A stretch of DNA of 64,000 nt from Calvatia gigantea (Eukaryota > Basidiomycota > Agaricomycetes > Agaricales > Lycoperdaceae): positions 1,860,001-1,924,000 of the forward strand of contig JACAAK010000004.1 of assembly GCA_025093985.1 (NCBI GenBank). The letters are read 5' to 3'. Position 1 is the first letter of the stretch; each line of letters starts with the position of its first letter. Positions 46,555 through 57,232 of this stretch are shown piece by piece. The translations under genes and the position numbers were made by a program. The notes beneath the pieces are model-generated. The model was not told where the DNA came from and ran no database searches. It saw nothing but the letters and a program-made list of their open reading frames with translations.

Positions 46555-47411
46555 GTTTGAAATACGAGAAAAAGCAGAGTAAAACAAGCTGAACGGGAGA
46601 CTCGGATCAGAGAAGATGTGGAAGTGGGGGATATAAGTCGTCAACAAGCGTCGTCAAACAGTCGTAAGTACCACTCCGAAACCGAGGCGAGGGGGAATAA
46701 CTCGAAGACCAAGAGGGTTCAGAAAATTTGCCCTTTTCAATTGGTCGACACGGTGGGCGCTTATGTTGTGATCCCCTCCCTACTTCATCAGCCTTGTCTC
46801 GCCTATGGCCGGGGTGGCACCCTTTACGTGACCGGCATCAATTTTGGCAGGGAATGATAGCGCAGATTTGCACCTCCTTATCAGCCTTCACCGAGACTCA
46901 GAGAATTGTTCTTCTCAGCCGAATGATCTATAAAATTGACCGCGAGAATGTTTCATACCGGGGGGCTTGGGAAGACTGTGACAGATACTACAATGTTCAC
47001 CTCTTCCGGTGGAAATGCCAGGTTGGAGAGATGAAAAGAGCGGCACCGCAAGAGATCGTTTGTGCCGTAAGTCCCCAAGATGTTTGCTTCATGCCCGTGC
47101 AGAAATTTGTCGCGGGTTTACCAAGAACACGAGGCAACCATGTTTTCTTTATCGGTGTCATTACGGCAGGACAATTCTATCTCTTGCATTATTCCCATCG
47201 ACTTACGACGGACTGAGCCAGGCCGAATTAAATCTGTTCATGTCGGGTGCTTCCAGCTCGAAAGCGGGCTCCAACTCAGAATACCTCAGATAAGATCAGA
47301 TGCCTGTCAAGCCTCGGGGGTCTTATCTCCCCTTCGGCTTTTCAGCCACCCTCCAAACTGCTCGGACTATCCGCTGAAGACTCGAATGCAACATCCACCA
47401 GAAACGGTAAA
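46555..47411. other. Intergenic: promoters of the CBM48 and methyltransferase genes
   Basis: An 857 bp region between divergent starts. Overlapping plus-strand frames (46728-47216, 47080-47463) have no domain. The methyltransferase frame itself is open upstream to 47247, so its N-terminus could be longer. Confidence 0.4.
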
Positions 47412-48560
47412 ATGCATACCGATCCCGACGCCGAACTCGCCCAAGAAGAGACCTTCGGTGTAACAGACCCCCTTCCCCACCTCGTGGATCCATCTACTAT
47501 TCAGGCCAGCACGATAGTTTCGGACGACGAGCAGGTCCAAGAACGGTCCAGAAAATCCAAATCTGAGCTCCTATCCATACTCCCTCACCAACGCTTCTCG
47601 GAATCAGATGGGATCCTCGACCTCAGCTTCTCTCTGCCATCCTGTACTGATGCTCCACAAAATTCCGAGGGCGCCACAGAGGAGCGCCAAATCTCCATTA
47701 AATTAGTTGTAGACGCTGCACCAGGATGTGGAGGTATCGCATGGCCGGCTGGACAAGTAACGTCCCACTTTTGCCAACTTTTTTCTTCCCATAAACTGAC
47801 TCTTGAGCGCAAAAGATTCTCTCTAGTTATTTAACACAGAAATACAAGAGCACTCTGCCGCTAGCAAATAAATCCATTTTAGAGCTTGGTAGCGGAACGG
47901 GTTTGGTGGGCCTCATAGCAGGGAAGCTTGACCAGACATGCCAAGTGTACATCACAGACCAAGCGTTCGTTCGTCTCTCTTTTTCTTCGCTCCTCTGGGT
48001 CGGAGATATGCTGACTGGATTCCGTCACTTTCATAGGCCACTACTTGAGATCATGAACAAGAACGTCCTCTTGAATTCGTTAGAGGATAACGCCAAAGTT
48101 GCTGAATTAAACTGGTGCGCATACCCACTACGGGGAAACGGAACGAAAATTCTGATGATGAAAGACTCAGGGGCGAAGCCATCCCCTCCAATGTAACGTC
48201 TAAACCGGACATAATCCTCGCAGCGGACTGTGTCTACTTTGAACCAGCATTTCCGCTTCTCGTGCAAACGCTGGCGGACCTGTCGGATTCAACAACGCAA
48301 ATACTCTTTTGTTACAAAAAGCGCAGAAAGGTGAATCGTGAATTTTTTTGGCTACGATTGGCATGGCGTTTTGACTGACCGACCACTTGAAATAATAGGC
48401 CGATAAACGATTCTTCTCACTCCTCAAGAAAAAATTCACCTGGGCTGAGGTCAACGACGACCCGAATCGAAGGATTTACAGCCGGGAGGCCATCACACTC
48501 CTGAGGCTTCACAAGATCACCCAGGGACAAAAAGGCCAGGGGAAGAGACAGCCAGCTTAG
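47412..48560 (+). CDS. Family-16 protein lysine methyltransferase (METTL21/EFM-type), 289 aa
   Basis: Five exons (47412-47756, 47840-47964, 48037-48114, 48171-48330, 48399-48560) close to 290 codons. The S-adenosylmethionine-binding Rossmann fold is clear: GGIAWPAGQ, SILELGSGTGLVGLIAG (motif I), YITDQ, MNKNVLLNSL, then PDIILAADCVYFEPAFPLLV, which carries the DxxY-type motif of seven-beta-strand lysine methyltransferases. The closest known function is methylation of elongation factors or chaperones (Efm6, METTL21 group); the target is an inference. The helix normally between WPAG and LELGSGTG is short here, so a small exon in the 47757-47839 intron may be missed. The C-terminus is basic. Its 3' end faces BOL3 across 260 bp that contain a G14 run. 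Confidence 0.82.
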
Positions 48561-48677
48561 AGGTGACTGTAGTTCAATGTCATGGGACAGGGTTCTTGCA
48601 AGGTGTTATAGGGCACACCCAGAACCTGGTTTGTATTGTTATTCCATGCTCTAATGTGACTCCTTCACCTGGAAGGT

Positions 48678-48691
48678 GGGGGGGGGGGGGG
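48678..48691 (+). repeat. G14 homopolymer
   Basis: Fourteen G on the plus strand between the convergent methyltransferase and BOL3 genes. Confidence 0.65.
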
Positions 48692-48820
48692 TAGAATTGT
48701 GAATGAGGGTGGAGATTGAGCGGATAGGACGGGGATCCAAATCCAAATGATTAGGATATAGAAATAAAACCAAGGCTTGTCTTGGCGTATGTGTTGTAAA
48801 AATCATGCAGGAAAACCAAT

Positions 48821-49355
48821 CTACTCTGGGACGATGGTCTTGAGCTACATGTCCCAAGACAAGGCGTGAGTAAGAGACGTAGTCAAATCAGTGACGCAAT
48901 TGAACGCAAAGAGTCAAAATGACATACCTGCAGCCCATGTATACTCTTGATCTCGGCCTTCAGAGCTTCGTTTACAAGCTGATGCTGCTTTACCATTGAG
49001 AGACCCTTGAATTGCTCGCTCGCGATTAGAATGGCGTAGAATGATCCGCAACCGCCTAATAGTGAGCGACCAGTGAGTCCGCACGGACGTCCAAAGTTCA
49101 TCTGAATCCATTGTTTGGAAGGAACTATAGCGCACCAGAGATATCCTGGACGCGCAAAGCAGAAGGTGAGAACTGTTCCGTCAATTTCTGGTATATATCC
49201 CGTTCGGCTTCGGAGAGGTCAGGAGGAGGTGTTGTGGTTTCTGCGGAATACAACCGAGAAGAGAGAGGGGAGGAGGCCGGTACTCGCGAACGACCAGCTG
49301 CAGGGAGGTTAACTGGACGGACCCATTGTCGGATAACGAATCTAAGCTGAAGCAT
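48821..49355 (-). CDS. BOL3: BolA-family protein Bol3, mitochondrial, 123 aa
   Basis: Three exons (49355-49136, 49055-48928, 48844-48821) close to 124 codons. Bol3 helps insert [4Fe-4S] clusters into mitochondrial enzymes such as lipoate synthase. The N-terminus is a basic presequence (MLQLRFVIRQWVRPVNLPAA, SSRLYSAE). The BolA fold follows: ERDIYQKLTEQFSPSALRV, DISGGCGSFYAILIASEQFK, and GLSMVKQHQLVNEALKAEI with the conserved HQ, ending IHGLQLKTIVPE. The last exon holds only seven codons and the stop. It is divergent from COX15 over 171 bp. Confidence 0.9.
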
Positions 49356-49526
49356 TGAAATATTGAGGTTCGTTACGCAGACGGGATTTGGAGAGGAAGA
49401 GACGGGATTGGTCAGCCTAACATCCTTCCGGTGGACTTCCAAACGGGGATAACAATTTCGATCGTCCTCGCCCGGTTCTCGACCTTTGCAACTTTGTCCT
49501 TTCTTTCTCCCGGTCTACCCTTCGCG
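49356..49526. promoter_or_regulatory. 171 bp bidirectional promoter of BOL3 and COX15
   Basis: The start codons of two mitochondrial biogenesis genes lie 171 bp apart, head to head, so they must share promoter sequence. An inverted CCAAT box lies at 49407-49411. Confidence 0.6.
49407..49411 (-). promoter_or_regulatory. CCAAT box (HAP complex) in the BOL3-COX15 promoter
   Basis: ATTGG on the plus strand, CCAAT on the minus strand. The HAP/CBF complex is the classical activator of respiratory genes in fungi. A five-base site is weak evidence alone; the context makes it plausible. Confidence 0.35.
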
Positions 49527-51233
49527 ATGCTGGCTGCGCTGTGCAGGAGATCTGCACTCCAGTCCTTTCGTTTGAATGTCCAGGTGTCGACTAGGACGCT
49601 AATCACAGGCCCTAATACTTGGCGATGTGCAACGGCCTCGGCACAGTATGCGAACGCACTCCGGCGTTCTCTCCCCAAACAGCCTCCCCAACCAATTTCT
49701 ATGCTTTCGCGCTTTTCTGCTCTTCAGAAACGGTTCTCCTCAACGACAGCTAATACTTCAGTAGAAAGTTCCTCGTCGCCGTCATCGACCACCAAGGACC
49801 CCGATGCACCAATTCTACCCTCTCCGGCTGTCGGCCGCTGGCTCATGTTTTCTTCCACACTGGTCTTTGCCGTCATTGTGGTGGGCGGAATCACCCGTCT
49901 CACGGAATCCGGACTTAGTATTACTGAATGGCGTCCCTATCACCGGTGTACTACCCCCACTCACTCAAGACGACTGGCTGGAAGAATTCGAAAAGTATAA
50001 GGCTACCCCCGAATTCAAACTGTACGTCCATCGCCTGCAACCTCGCCCTTGCTTTAATTGACTTTACTACTTGAATTGGAAACAGTCTTAACAGCTCTAT
50101 CTCTCTTTCCGACTTCAAATCCATCTTCTTCTGGGAATGGAGCCATAGAATCCTCGGACGTATAATTGGCCTCTCATTCGTCTTCCCCCTCGCGTATTTC
50201 GCCTACAAGCGCACCATTTCAACACGTCTCACGCGTAATCTGACATTCCTCGCGCTCCTCATTGGCGCTCAAGGCGCTCTCGGCTGGTACATGGTCAAAT
50301 CGGGCCTCGAAGACGAAATCCTCGCTACACCAGGGAGCCGTTCCCCGTGTATCACAATACAGACTCGCAGCACATTTAGGGACGGCGTTTTTGTTGTATG
50401 TGGGCATGTTTTGGAATGGCATGGCTATCGTGAAGGATTGGAAGTACGCCCAGGGCAAACCTTGGAGTGGACTGGTTGCCAATGGGAAGGAGATGTGCGA
50501 AAGTGTATCCAAGGTTTTAACAGACCCCAAGGTTAGAGGATTCAAACGCCTGTCATGGGCTTTGACGGGTTTAGTATTTTTGACTGCTCTTTCTGGTATG
50601 TGACTACCATATCCTTTTCCTTGTGAGGTAATCCAATGTTTCGCTTTCAGGTGCTTTTGTTGCTGGCCTTGATGCTGGTTTACTTTACAACGAGTTTCCG
50701 CTTATGGGTGGCCGCCTTGCCCCCCCAACGGACGAGTTATTTTCAGCGGCCTACGCCAAGAACCTTGATAAATCAGATACCTGGTGGCGCAACATTTTTG
50801 AAAATCCAACCACTGTCCAATTCGACCACCGCGTCCTGGCAAGCTATCCTCCCTTGAACGTCGTTTTACATTATTAATCAAATTTTCCCTCCCCACATAG
50901 GCAATCACGACCTATACATCGACTCTCTTGCTTTGGTTACGTTCCCGTTCTCCGCAAATCCGCGCAGCACTTCCTCCTCTTACACGACTAGCAACCACAG
51001 CCGCATTCGCTATGGTCAATGTCCAGGCCCTACTTGGAATTTCTACTCTTTTGTATTTGGTCCCTGTGCCTCTTGCGGCATCGCATCAGGCAGGTAGTGT
51101 TGCACTGTTAACTGCCATGGTTCATGTCCTCATTACCCTCCGACGACCTGGTGCTGCTGCGAGGTACTGGAGGCAAATAAAGTTACGCTCTACACAGGTT
51201 GCCAAGGCCGGAGGTTCCACGGGACAGCAGTGA
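49527..51233 (+). CDS. COX15: Haem A synthase Cox15, about 507 aa
   Basis: Four exons (49527-50021, 50086-50595, 50651-50838, 50901-51233). Cox15 oxidises haem O to haem A in the mitochondrial inner membrane for cytochrome oxidase. Residues 1-80 are a basic presequence. Then come [77 protein letters not shown] and [11 protein letters not shown], giving the four histidines that hold the haems and about eight helices. Two single surplus bases (about 49938 and 50339) break the frame inside conserved segments; exon phases agree. Intron 3 starts with GC instead of GT. With those corrections the protein is complete and of family length. Confidence 0.9.
49932..49942 (+). other. COX15: +1 frame break 1 in COX15
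   Basis: SITEWRP must be followed by [17 protein letters not shown], but one extra base lies in CCCTATC. No intron can be placed there. Confidence 0.8.
50335..50342 (+). other. COX15: +1 frame break 2 in COX15
   Basis: ILATPGS must continue into [16 protein letters not shown]; one extra base lies in GAGCCGTT. Exon 50086-50595 is one base too long for phase. Confidence 0.8.
50839..50900 (+). other. COX15: GC-AG intron in COX15
   Basis: Donor CTG|GCAAGC and acceptor CACATAG. Removal joins FDHRVL to AITTYTST, a contiguous conserved helix with a haem-ligand histidine. GC-AG introns are a known minor class; the rest of the donor matches the consensus. Confidence 0.8.
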
Positions 51234-51438
51234 TAGATCTATGTAGTCCGGGGGTTTGACTCCCAAAAAATAACCACGACTCACATTGAAAGTATTGAAT
51301 CAGTATATTTGTTGGGATGTAACCGTTCACTCCTTCCGGCCCCACTAAAGAGCGAAAATGATCACTAAGAGAGAACACTACTGACATCCTAATAATACAC
51401 CTCGATTTCCTTTGCATCAAATGCCCAGATATGTTTCT

Positions 51439-52624
51439 TCACTCTGACATCTGTACATCTCCCGTTCCGGCTGCGCCACCAGTACCACTGCCCCCAGAAG
51501 ATGAGGCAGCAGCAGCAGCAGCAGGGGCGGCGCTTCCTGATTCCTTTGCAACCATAGTCTTCAAAAACGGTTCAACAGCCCCATTCTCCAAGATCCTGAA
51601 TGCGCCCTGTGGGTGCACACTCTTCTTCTCATGTTCGCTCGTCGGTCCAATCAATCCAATTGACGTATTGTTCACATTGAGCTCTTTGTCCTGTTGTAGC
51701 GTCTCGCGGAGAGCGTGAAGGCCGTGTCGGACTAAATCCTCCAGCGATGCTTCCAAAAAAAGATCAGTTCAATCAAGTAGGGATATTGGGAAGGGATTAA
51801 GCGCCTTACCATCAGCGAATTCCTCGTAATGTTTCTCCAAGTACGTTTTGGCACTCTGACTCCTTGCGCCGATCGACATTGCGAAGTACTCGTATGAGTT
51901 TCCAGAGGGTGAGAACTCGTACAAGTGTGGACCGGATTCATCATGTCCGATGACGAGGAACCCAACACCGTACGGTCTACGGCCATATTCTTGGGTATTT
52001 ACTTGTGCCTCTGGAGCCAGGGAACGTCCATTAACCTCACCAACATACAATGTATGAAGGGCTGGAAGATTACGTACTATCTGCGATGGCACTAACCAGT
52101 CGATTTACGGGTACCGCTCGATTAAAGAGCATTTTGGAAGACATGGCCTGTTGGCGCATGAAGTTGCTGCAGGTTACACATACAATCCAATTAATCTCAG
52201 TCAGCAGTAAAAGACCCATTCATAACGTACCTCAATACACGAGCATCGGACGTCAAACCTGCAATCGCAATTCCAACGTGGTCGTCTATCCGGAACATCT
52301 TCTGCTGGTACGATGCCAGCTCTCCCGTCGATCTCTGTGTATATGCATATCTCATTAACCTCTGTTTCATGCTTTCAGGTGCAGGGTGAACCAGACCTTG
52401 AGAGCTAATAAGACTGCATGAGTCTTAGACCTGAGACCAACAGCTGCAGAGCCCTGCTTTACGGCCTCCAAAGCATATTCGACCTGGTGCAAACGTCCCT
52501 GGGGGGAAAATACTGTGTTGTCCGAGTCGTATGTGTTCCTGAACTAACCGACGCATTGATGTCATAACGCCGGAAAATAAAATTATGAGGCTGTTCAAGA
52601 TCTTGAAAGAGAAAAACGAACCAT
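51439..52624 (-). CDS. PRE5: 20S proteasome subunit alpha-6 (PSMA1 type), 284 aa
   Basis: Six exons (52624-52622, 52543-52397, 52334-52231, 52166-52078, 52010-51810, 51749-51439) close to 285 codons. The protein is one of seven alpha subunits of the 20S core. Exon 1 is just the ATG, spliced to TTC AGG AAC, giving the family start MFRNTYDSD. Then [19 protein letters not shown] (alpha-type N-terminal helix), [53 protein letters not shown] and [20 protein letters not shown]. The tail ends in a poly-Ala and Gly/Ser stretch, as in many fungal alpha-6 proteins. All alpha-6 hallmarks are intact; alpha subunits have no catalytic threonine. Confidence 0.92.
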
Positions 52625-53040
52625 GGTATATAACGTGCGTAGTGGAGGGAGGACGATATGTTAGTCCTCCTGATTATTGATCTGAATTACAGTCGAGCTG
52701 ACGCGTCGTGCTTTCAATTGATCACCTGGCACGTGACTCATTACGACGCGCAATGCGAGTTGACCATGGTCCGAACATTCAAAAGGAGGCCTAACTCGGA
52801 CTGGGCAAGAGTGAATGGGCAGTGTCACCCCTGACACGGACAAATGGTCTGCATGAAGTATTTGTATGAGGTAGCATTATATTTGGAGCTCAAATCTGTT
52901 TTTCGTCTAGCCATACTGTGAGCTTCAAGCAGCTTCAAGTTTCGAATCGCATCCAACAAAATGAATAAGGCAAGGGAAGCAAAGGCATAGAACAGACAAC
53001 TAGCACAGGACCGCCACATACGTCAATGATACGCCAAACC
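52625..53040. other. Intergenic: proteasome gene promoter and orphan gene 3' end
   Basis: Both neighbours are on the minus strand. A 64-codon minus frame (52825-53019) encodes one hydrophobic segment but has no homology I recognise and ends without context. I do not call it a gene. Confidence 0.45.
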
Positions 53041-56000
53041 CTACCGTTTTTTATCCACTCTCCACTCCTTAAATATCCCATCCAAACTCTTGTAAATCAA
53101 GTGCGACGGCAAACACCTGATGATCTCGCCAACCCTCTCCTCTACCTCTGCTTTGCCCTTCTCATCACCCGAAGCTTTTTGCGCATACTCAACCGTCATT
53201 CTAAATAGAGCCAACACAGCCAGAGACACATGAGTCTGTTGGCTTGCATGTGCCGAACCTGGTGTCAATGCGGAAAGGAGCGGACCCACGACGGAGGGCC
53301 CAGAGAGTGTCGGCGTGGATTGCGAGAACGGCGTCGCACGCTCTCCACGAACAAGCCGAAGCAGAATCTCGAGGATGTTATCGATCTCCGTCATGTGAGT
53401 TTTAAGGAATTTTTGACGTTCGGCAACAACACCTGCGGTTGAATTCGTTGCCCAGCCATCGAGGACCGTCCAAATAGTTGGGGGCTAGGATAGCACAAGT
53501 TAGTAACCAATAAATCTTCAACGCTGCACGATCAGCGCACCGGATCAGGATCGACAACATGTATCTTCTTCTCCCATCCCTCGGCGGCGTCTCCAGCAAC
53601 CCAAAACATGCGTCCAAACATACTCCTCAACCACTCTTGCACATCACCCGTCCTTGCCCACTTTGGCTCCGAAAGAGGCCTCTCGGTGTCCAAATATAAC
53701 AACAATGTAACCGTTGCAGGCATGACGACTTTCCAAAATGGTGGGAGCGTCGTATCTAAATTCGACGAGTCGAGTAATGCAGGTAAAGGAGTATAGGACT
53801 TCGTAGCATCTGACAGGACTTCGAACTATTCATCTCGTCATCAGTTTCTCGTGAAATCAGTGTAAGGAGGACACGAAACTCACGAGGATACCCTTGACCT
53901 CATTTTCATCGAGCTTATTCAGGTCCATTACAACCTCAATCACACCTGCATGTCTTGATACCTTCATACTCTGCACGACTTCCGCGTCGATAACCAACCT
54001 CCTGTTCCCACCCGCGTACGAAATAGAAATCCTATTCGCACTTGGCACCCTCACTTTCTGCTCCACCTTTATCCCGGTTCCAGCATCATCACATGCAGAA
54101 TTTGACGGTGTCGATAACAAAGTATTCGAAATCGGCGATGCAGGAGGTTCAGGCAAGTGCTCAAGCTGTGTGGCTTCATCGGTCGTATGATCGTGGCCGC
54201 CATAGTCGAAATCATGGTCGATCTGAGTCTCCTCGCCAATTTCAGCTTGTTCTCCACCAACAATTTGCGCCAGTGCATTCAGAGGGTTCTGTTGTATATC
54301 AGCAGTCACATCCAGAATGGTAGAATCCGCAGCGGCTGTTTCAAATGAACTAGGAGCTTCCTTCTCGGTCTCTTCATCGTCGCGATTTTGCTGAACCTGC
54401 TGAATATCGGATTTATGTTCAGTACCATTAGTAACACCAGCAGCACCCTGCTCCGCACTGTCAAAATAAACTCGGGAGTGAGCCACAGATTCAGAAGATG
54501 ATATAACATCAAACACGGACGCAGATTCAATAGCAGTCGTCGATGACGAAACACTGCCATTCAGAGGCAGAGTAAAAACAGAAGGTGCAATGGATGATGA
54601 TGAGGACTCTTGTTGCTGAGTACCAGCAGTAGCACCCTGAAGTGCGAGAACGGGAGCGGAAGTCGTTCCATCTGACTTCGCAGTATCACCGGCAGCGGCT
54701 TTGCCAACCTCAATTTGTGAGGAAGAAGTCTGTTCAGAAAGAGAGTCTAACTGGGAAGCCATATTGGGCAGTGGAGGAGCAGCAGTGGCCGGAGGATGTT
54801 GGAGAGATCCATTGTGTGCAGTAATTCCATCATCTGCACCTTTCATCTCCAAGGCAGAAACACCATCATGACCGGAATGTCCTTTAAAAACAAGCAAAAG
54901 AGGGAACGTGTCAGTCTCGTGCGGTTGGAGACAACCCCTTTGGTCACAGCAAGGGACAAGACTCGTGAAGGGGAGAGAAGCACGATCCATTGACTTTAGC
55001 AAAATCAACATGAATGCTCACCATCAGTCTGTCCATCCTCGTTTCCACCGTGATGTTTCGCAGAAAGAAGTCCGTCATGAACGTCCATCTGCTCTTCATC
55101 TTCATTAGCCTCCTCATGATGAGGTCGGAGCTCTTCCTCCGCTTCAGCTTGGTCGGCTTCTTCCTCACCATCTACGATTGCAGCCATCAGCCAATCCTCA
55201 CTGACAGTCTCCGCCACACTAGGTGCAACGCTCGCTGCCACACTCGAATGATCATCATTGGCTCCCATCTGAGGAGGCGGGGGCGGTGCCGCCCGGCCTT
55301 CCTCAATATCTCCATCGTCATCCTCAAGCTTCTTGCGCTTGCCTTTTCTAACATCAGAGGAAGAAGCCGGTACCTCTCCGTAGTAATTAGAGGAATGAGG
55401 AATCGGACGCGAATCATCTGGGGTAACCGGCGTATGAAAGTAGATACGCATCCTCGACGGAGGGGGTGAATTCTGGTTGGAATCCGGTGAAGACGCGGAT
55501 AAGCCTGGCACCGATCCATTCGTTTGAGGTTCAGAAGTAGCCAGAACTTCGTGAGCAACTGCAGTTTCAGCATCCGCAACAGAAGTAGAAATTGGAGCCG
55601 TCGTACTAGGCTTGGTATCATCTCCCAAAGCTTCCAGTTCTAGATTTGTAGAAGATGCAGAATCAAGTTGTTTTTGGTCTTCAGTAGGCTCCTTCTTGAT
55701 CGTAATACTGTGTGCAAGTTCTTCTTTGACCTCCACCTTTGTTTCTGGTTGTATACCCCATGTCCAACCAATTTCAGGAATCTTCAAACCGACAATCTTG
55801 AAATCTGTTAGCGTTCGTCGGTTTTCCTTACCGATGCTGCCAACGTTTGTGGGTGCTGTTCCGTCCTTGGAGTTCGGGGCTGGACCATCCTGCCGCATAG
55901 ACCGATTCGCGTGTTGATTACGATTGCGGAAGTTGTTATTTTGGTAGTTGCCACCACCACCAGAGGAGAAAGAACCACCTCGTCGATTATGAAAGTCCTT

Positions 56001-56942
56001 TCCACCGAAATTGCGCTGAGAGCCATGACCTCTGAGAGAACCGGACTGCCCTCCAGAACGACCTCCTCCTCCACTCCCTCCTGTAAACCCGCCACCACGA
56101 CCTCGTGATGTAGAACCTCCTCTGTTTCCACCCGTGGACCCTCCTCGACTCAACCGAGTTCCTCCACCTGTTCCTCCACTCCTACCACCAGGCGCCCCGC
56201 CACGTCCACCTCCGCCCCCACCACCGGGACCATGAATATTTCCAGGTGGTCCAGGACGACCACCACCGTGTCCTGGACCGTTGAATTGACCGGGGCCTTG
56301 CTGAACCGAACTGGGCTGTTGGGGCGACTGTTGATGATGACCATGTCGATTCGGGTTGGGCCCTTCAAACCGCTGTCTTTTAGCAGGCGGTAAATGCTGC
56401 GGAGAAGCGTGTTGTATGTGACGCTGTTGTTGTTGCGGCTGAGGTTGGTGTTGGATATGTGGTGCAAAAAAAGGTTGCTGGGGTTGAGGTGGCGGAGGGT
56501 GAATATACGGTTGTCCCATCGGCTGGGGAGGAGCTACAGCTTGCGGAATATATTGTTGGGGATATCCGGCCGTAGGTTGATACGGGTTATATCCAGGCTG
56601 AGCAGGCGGTGGGATGGGTGGCTGGACCGGAGGTGGATGATATTGTTGTTGTTGGTGTTGTTGGTGTTGGTGTTGCTGCTGCTGCTGCTGGCGCTGCCAT
56701 TGCTGGCTGTAACCGTAGTTTGCGTACAAAGCACTATGCTCTGGCGGGGGCCTAGGAGGAGGCTGAGGTGCAGACCATTGTGGGTTGTAGCCAACGGCGG
56801 GGGCTTGAACGTGTGGTTGTGCTCCTTGAGCTGCCCAATAATTATAGTCTGGTTGTGCTGGCTGAGGCGGTGGAGGTCCTGGCGGCAAAGGAGGCTGTTG
56901 AGGCGTGAAAGACGGCGTTGGAACGAAAGGATTTTTGTTCAT
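53041..56942 (-). CDS. Large RGG-box, polyQ orphan protein, 1,215 aa
   Basis: Four exons (56942-55022, 54881-53884, 53825-53541, 53484-53041) close to 1,216 codons. Residues 1-190 are Pro/Gln/His-rich, with a CAG-type run; 200-330 form Gly/Arg-rich RGG boxes, as in RNA-binding proteins; 340-760 are acidic and disordered with one ordered-looking patch (TDFKIVGLKIPEIGWTWG). The C-terminal 300 residues look folded and conserved: ANRISISYAGGNRRLVIDA, VIEVVMDLNKLDENEVKGIL, LPPFWKVVMPATVTLLLYLD, EWLRSMFGRMFWVAGDA and HMTEIDNILEILLRLVRGER. I do not recognise this domain. Layout suggests a nuclear RNA- or chromatin-associated protein, which is inference. No frame breaks despite the many repeats. Confidence 0.8.
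56641..56692 (-). repeat. CAA/CAG/CAC repeat encoding a Gln/His tract
   Basis: On the coding (minus) strand this is a run of CAG, CAA, CAC and CAT codons giving alternating Gln and His in the N-terminal part of the orphan protein. Interruption by different codons makes it less prone to slippage. Confidence 0.75.
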
Positions 56943-57080
56943 GGATCAGGAGAAAAAAGTGATTAAGGACACGTAAAGTAAAAAAGCAGGAAGCGTGTGT
57001 GGCTAGACTCAATTTTGGCAGCACCATCGTTGGAACTCCGACGACCATCGGTCATTCAGTAAACCCACTAATCTACATCT

Positions 57081-57110
57081 ACACTACATTACACTACACT
57101 ACACTACACT
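57081..57110 (+). repeat. (ACACT)n minisatellite
   Basis: About six units of a five-base ACACT/CTACA repeat between the orphan gene start (56942) and the VFA1 stop (57233). Confidence 0.7.
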
Positions 57111-57232
57111 TCCTCCAGGTGCTCCAGGGAGTCGAGGCGCCAGCTCTTTTGCCTGAGCTGTCTGTCGGCGTTTTCTGTGCTCCGCCTGTCGCACTTTGGG
57201 TTCCGTTAGTTGGACTATATCCATGAATTTAC

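Noticed and set aside
22655..50342. Programmed +1 ribosomal frameshifting as the cause of the frame breaks
   Set aside because: The break sites share no slippery codon or stop context, and they fall in unrelated genes; insertion errors or decay explain them more simply.
52825..53019. Small hydrophobic minus-strand frame upstream of the proteasome gene
   Set aside because: 64 codons, no conservation I recognise, lies in the promoter of PRE5.
56394..56966. 190-codon plus-strand frame opposite the RGG/polyQ gene start
   Set aside because: Arg/Leu-rich mirror of Gln/Pro codons on the real strand; no start context or homology.
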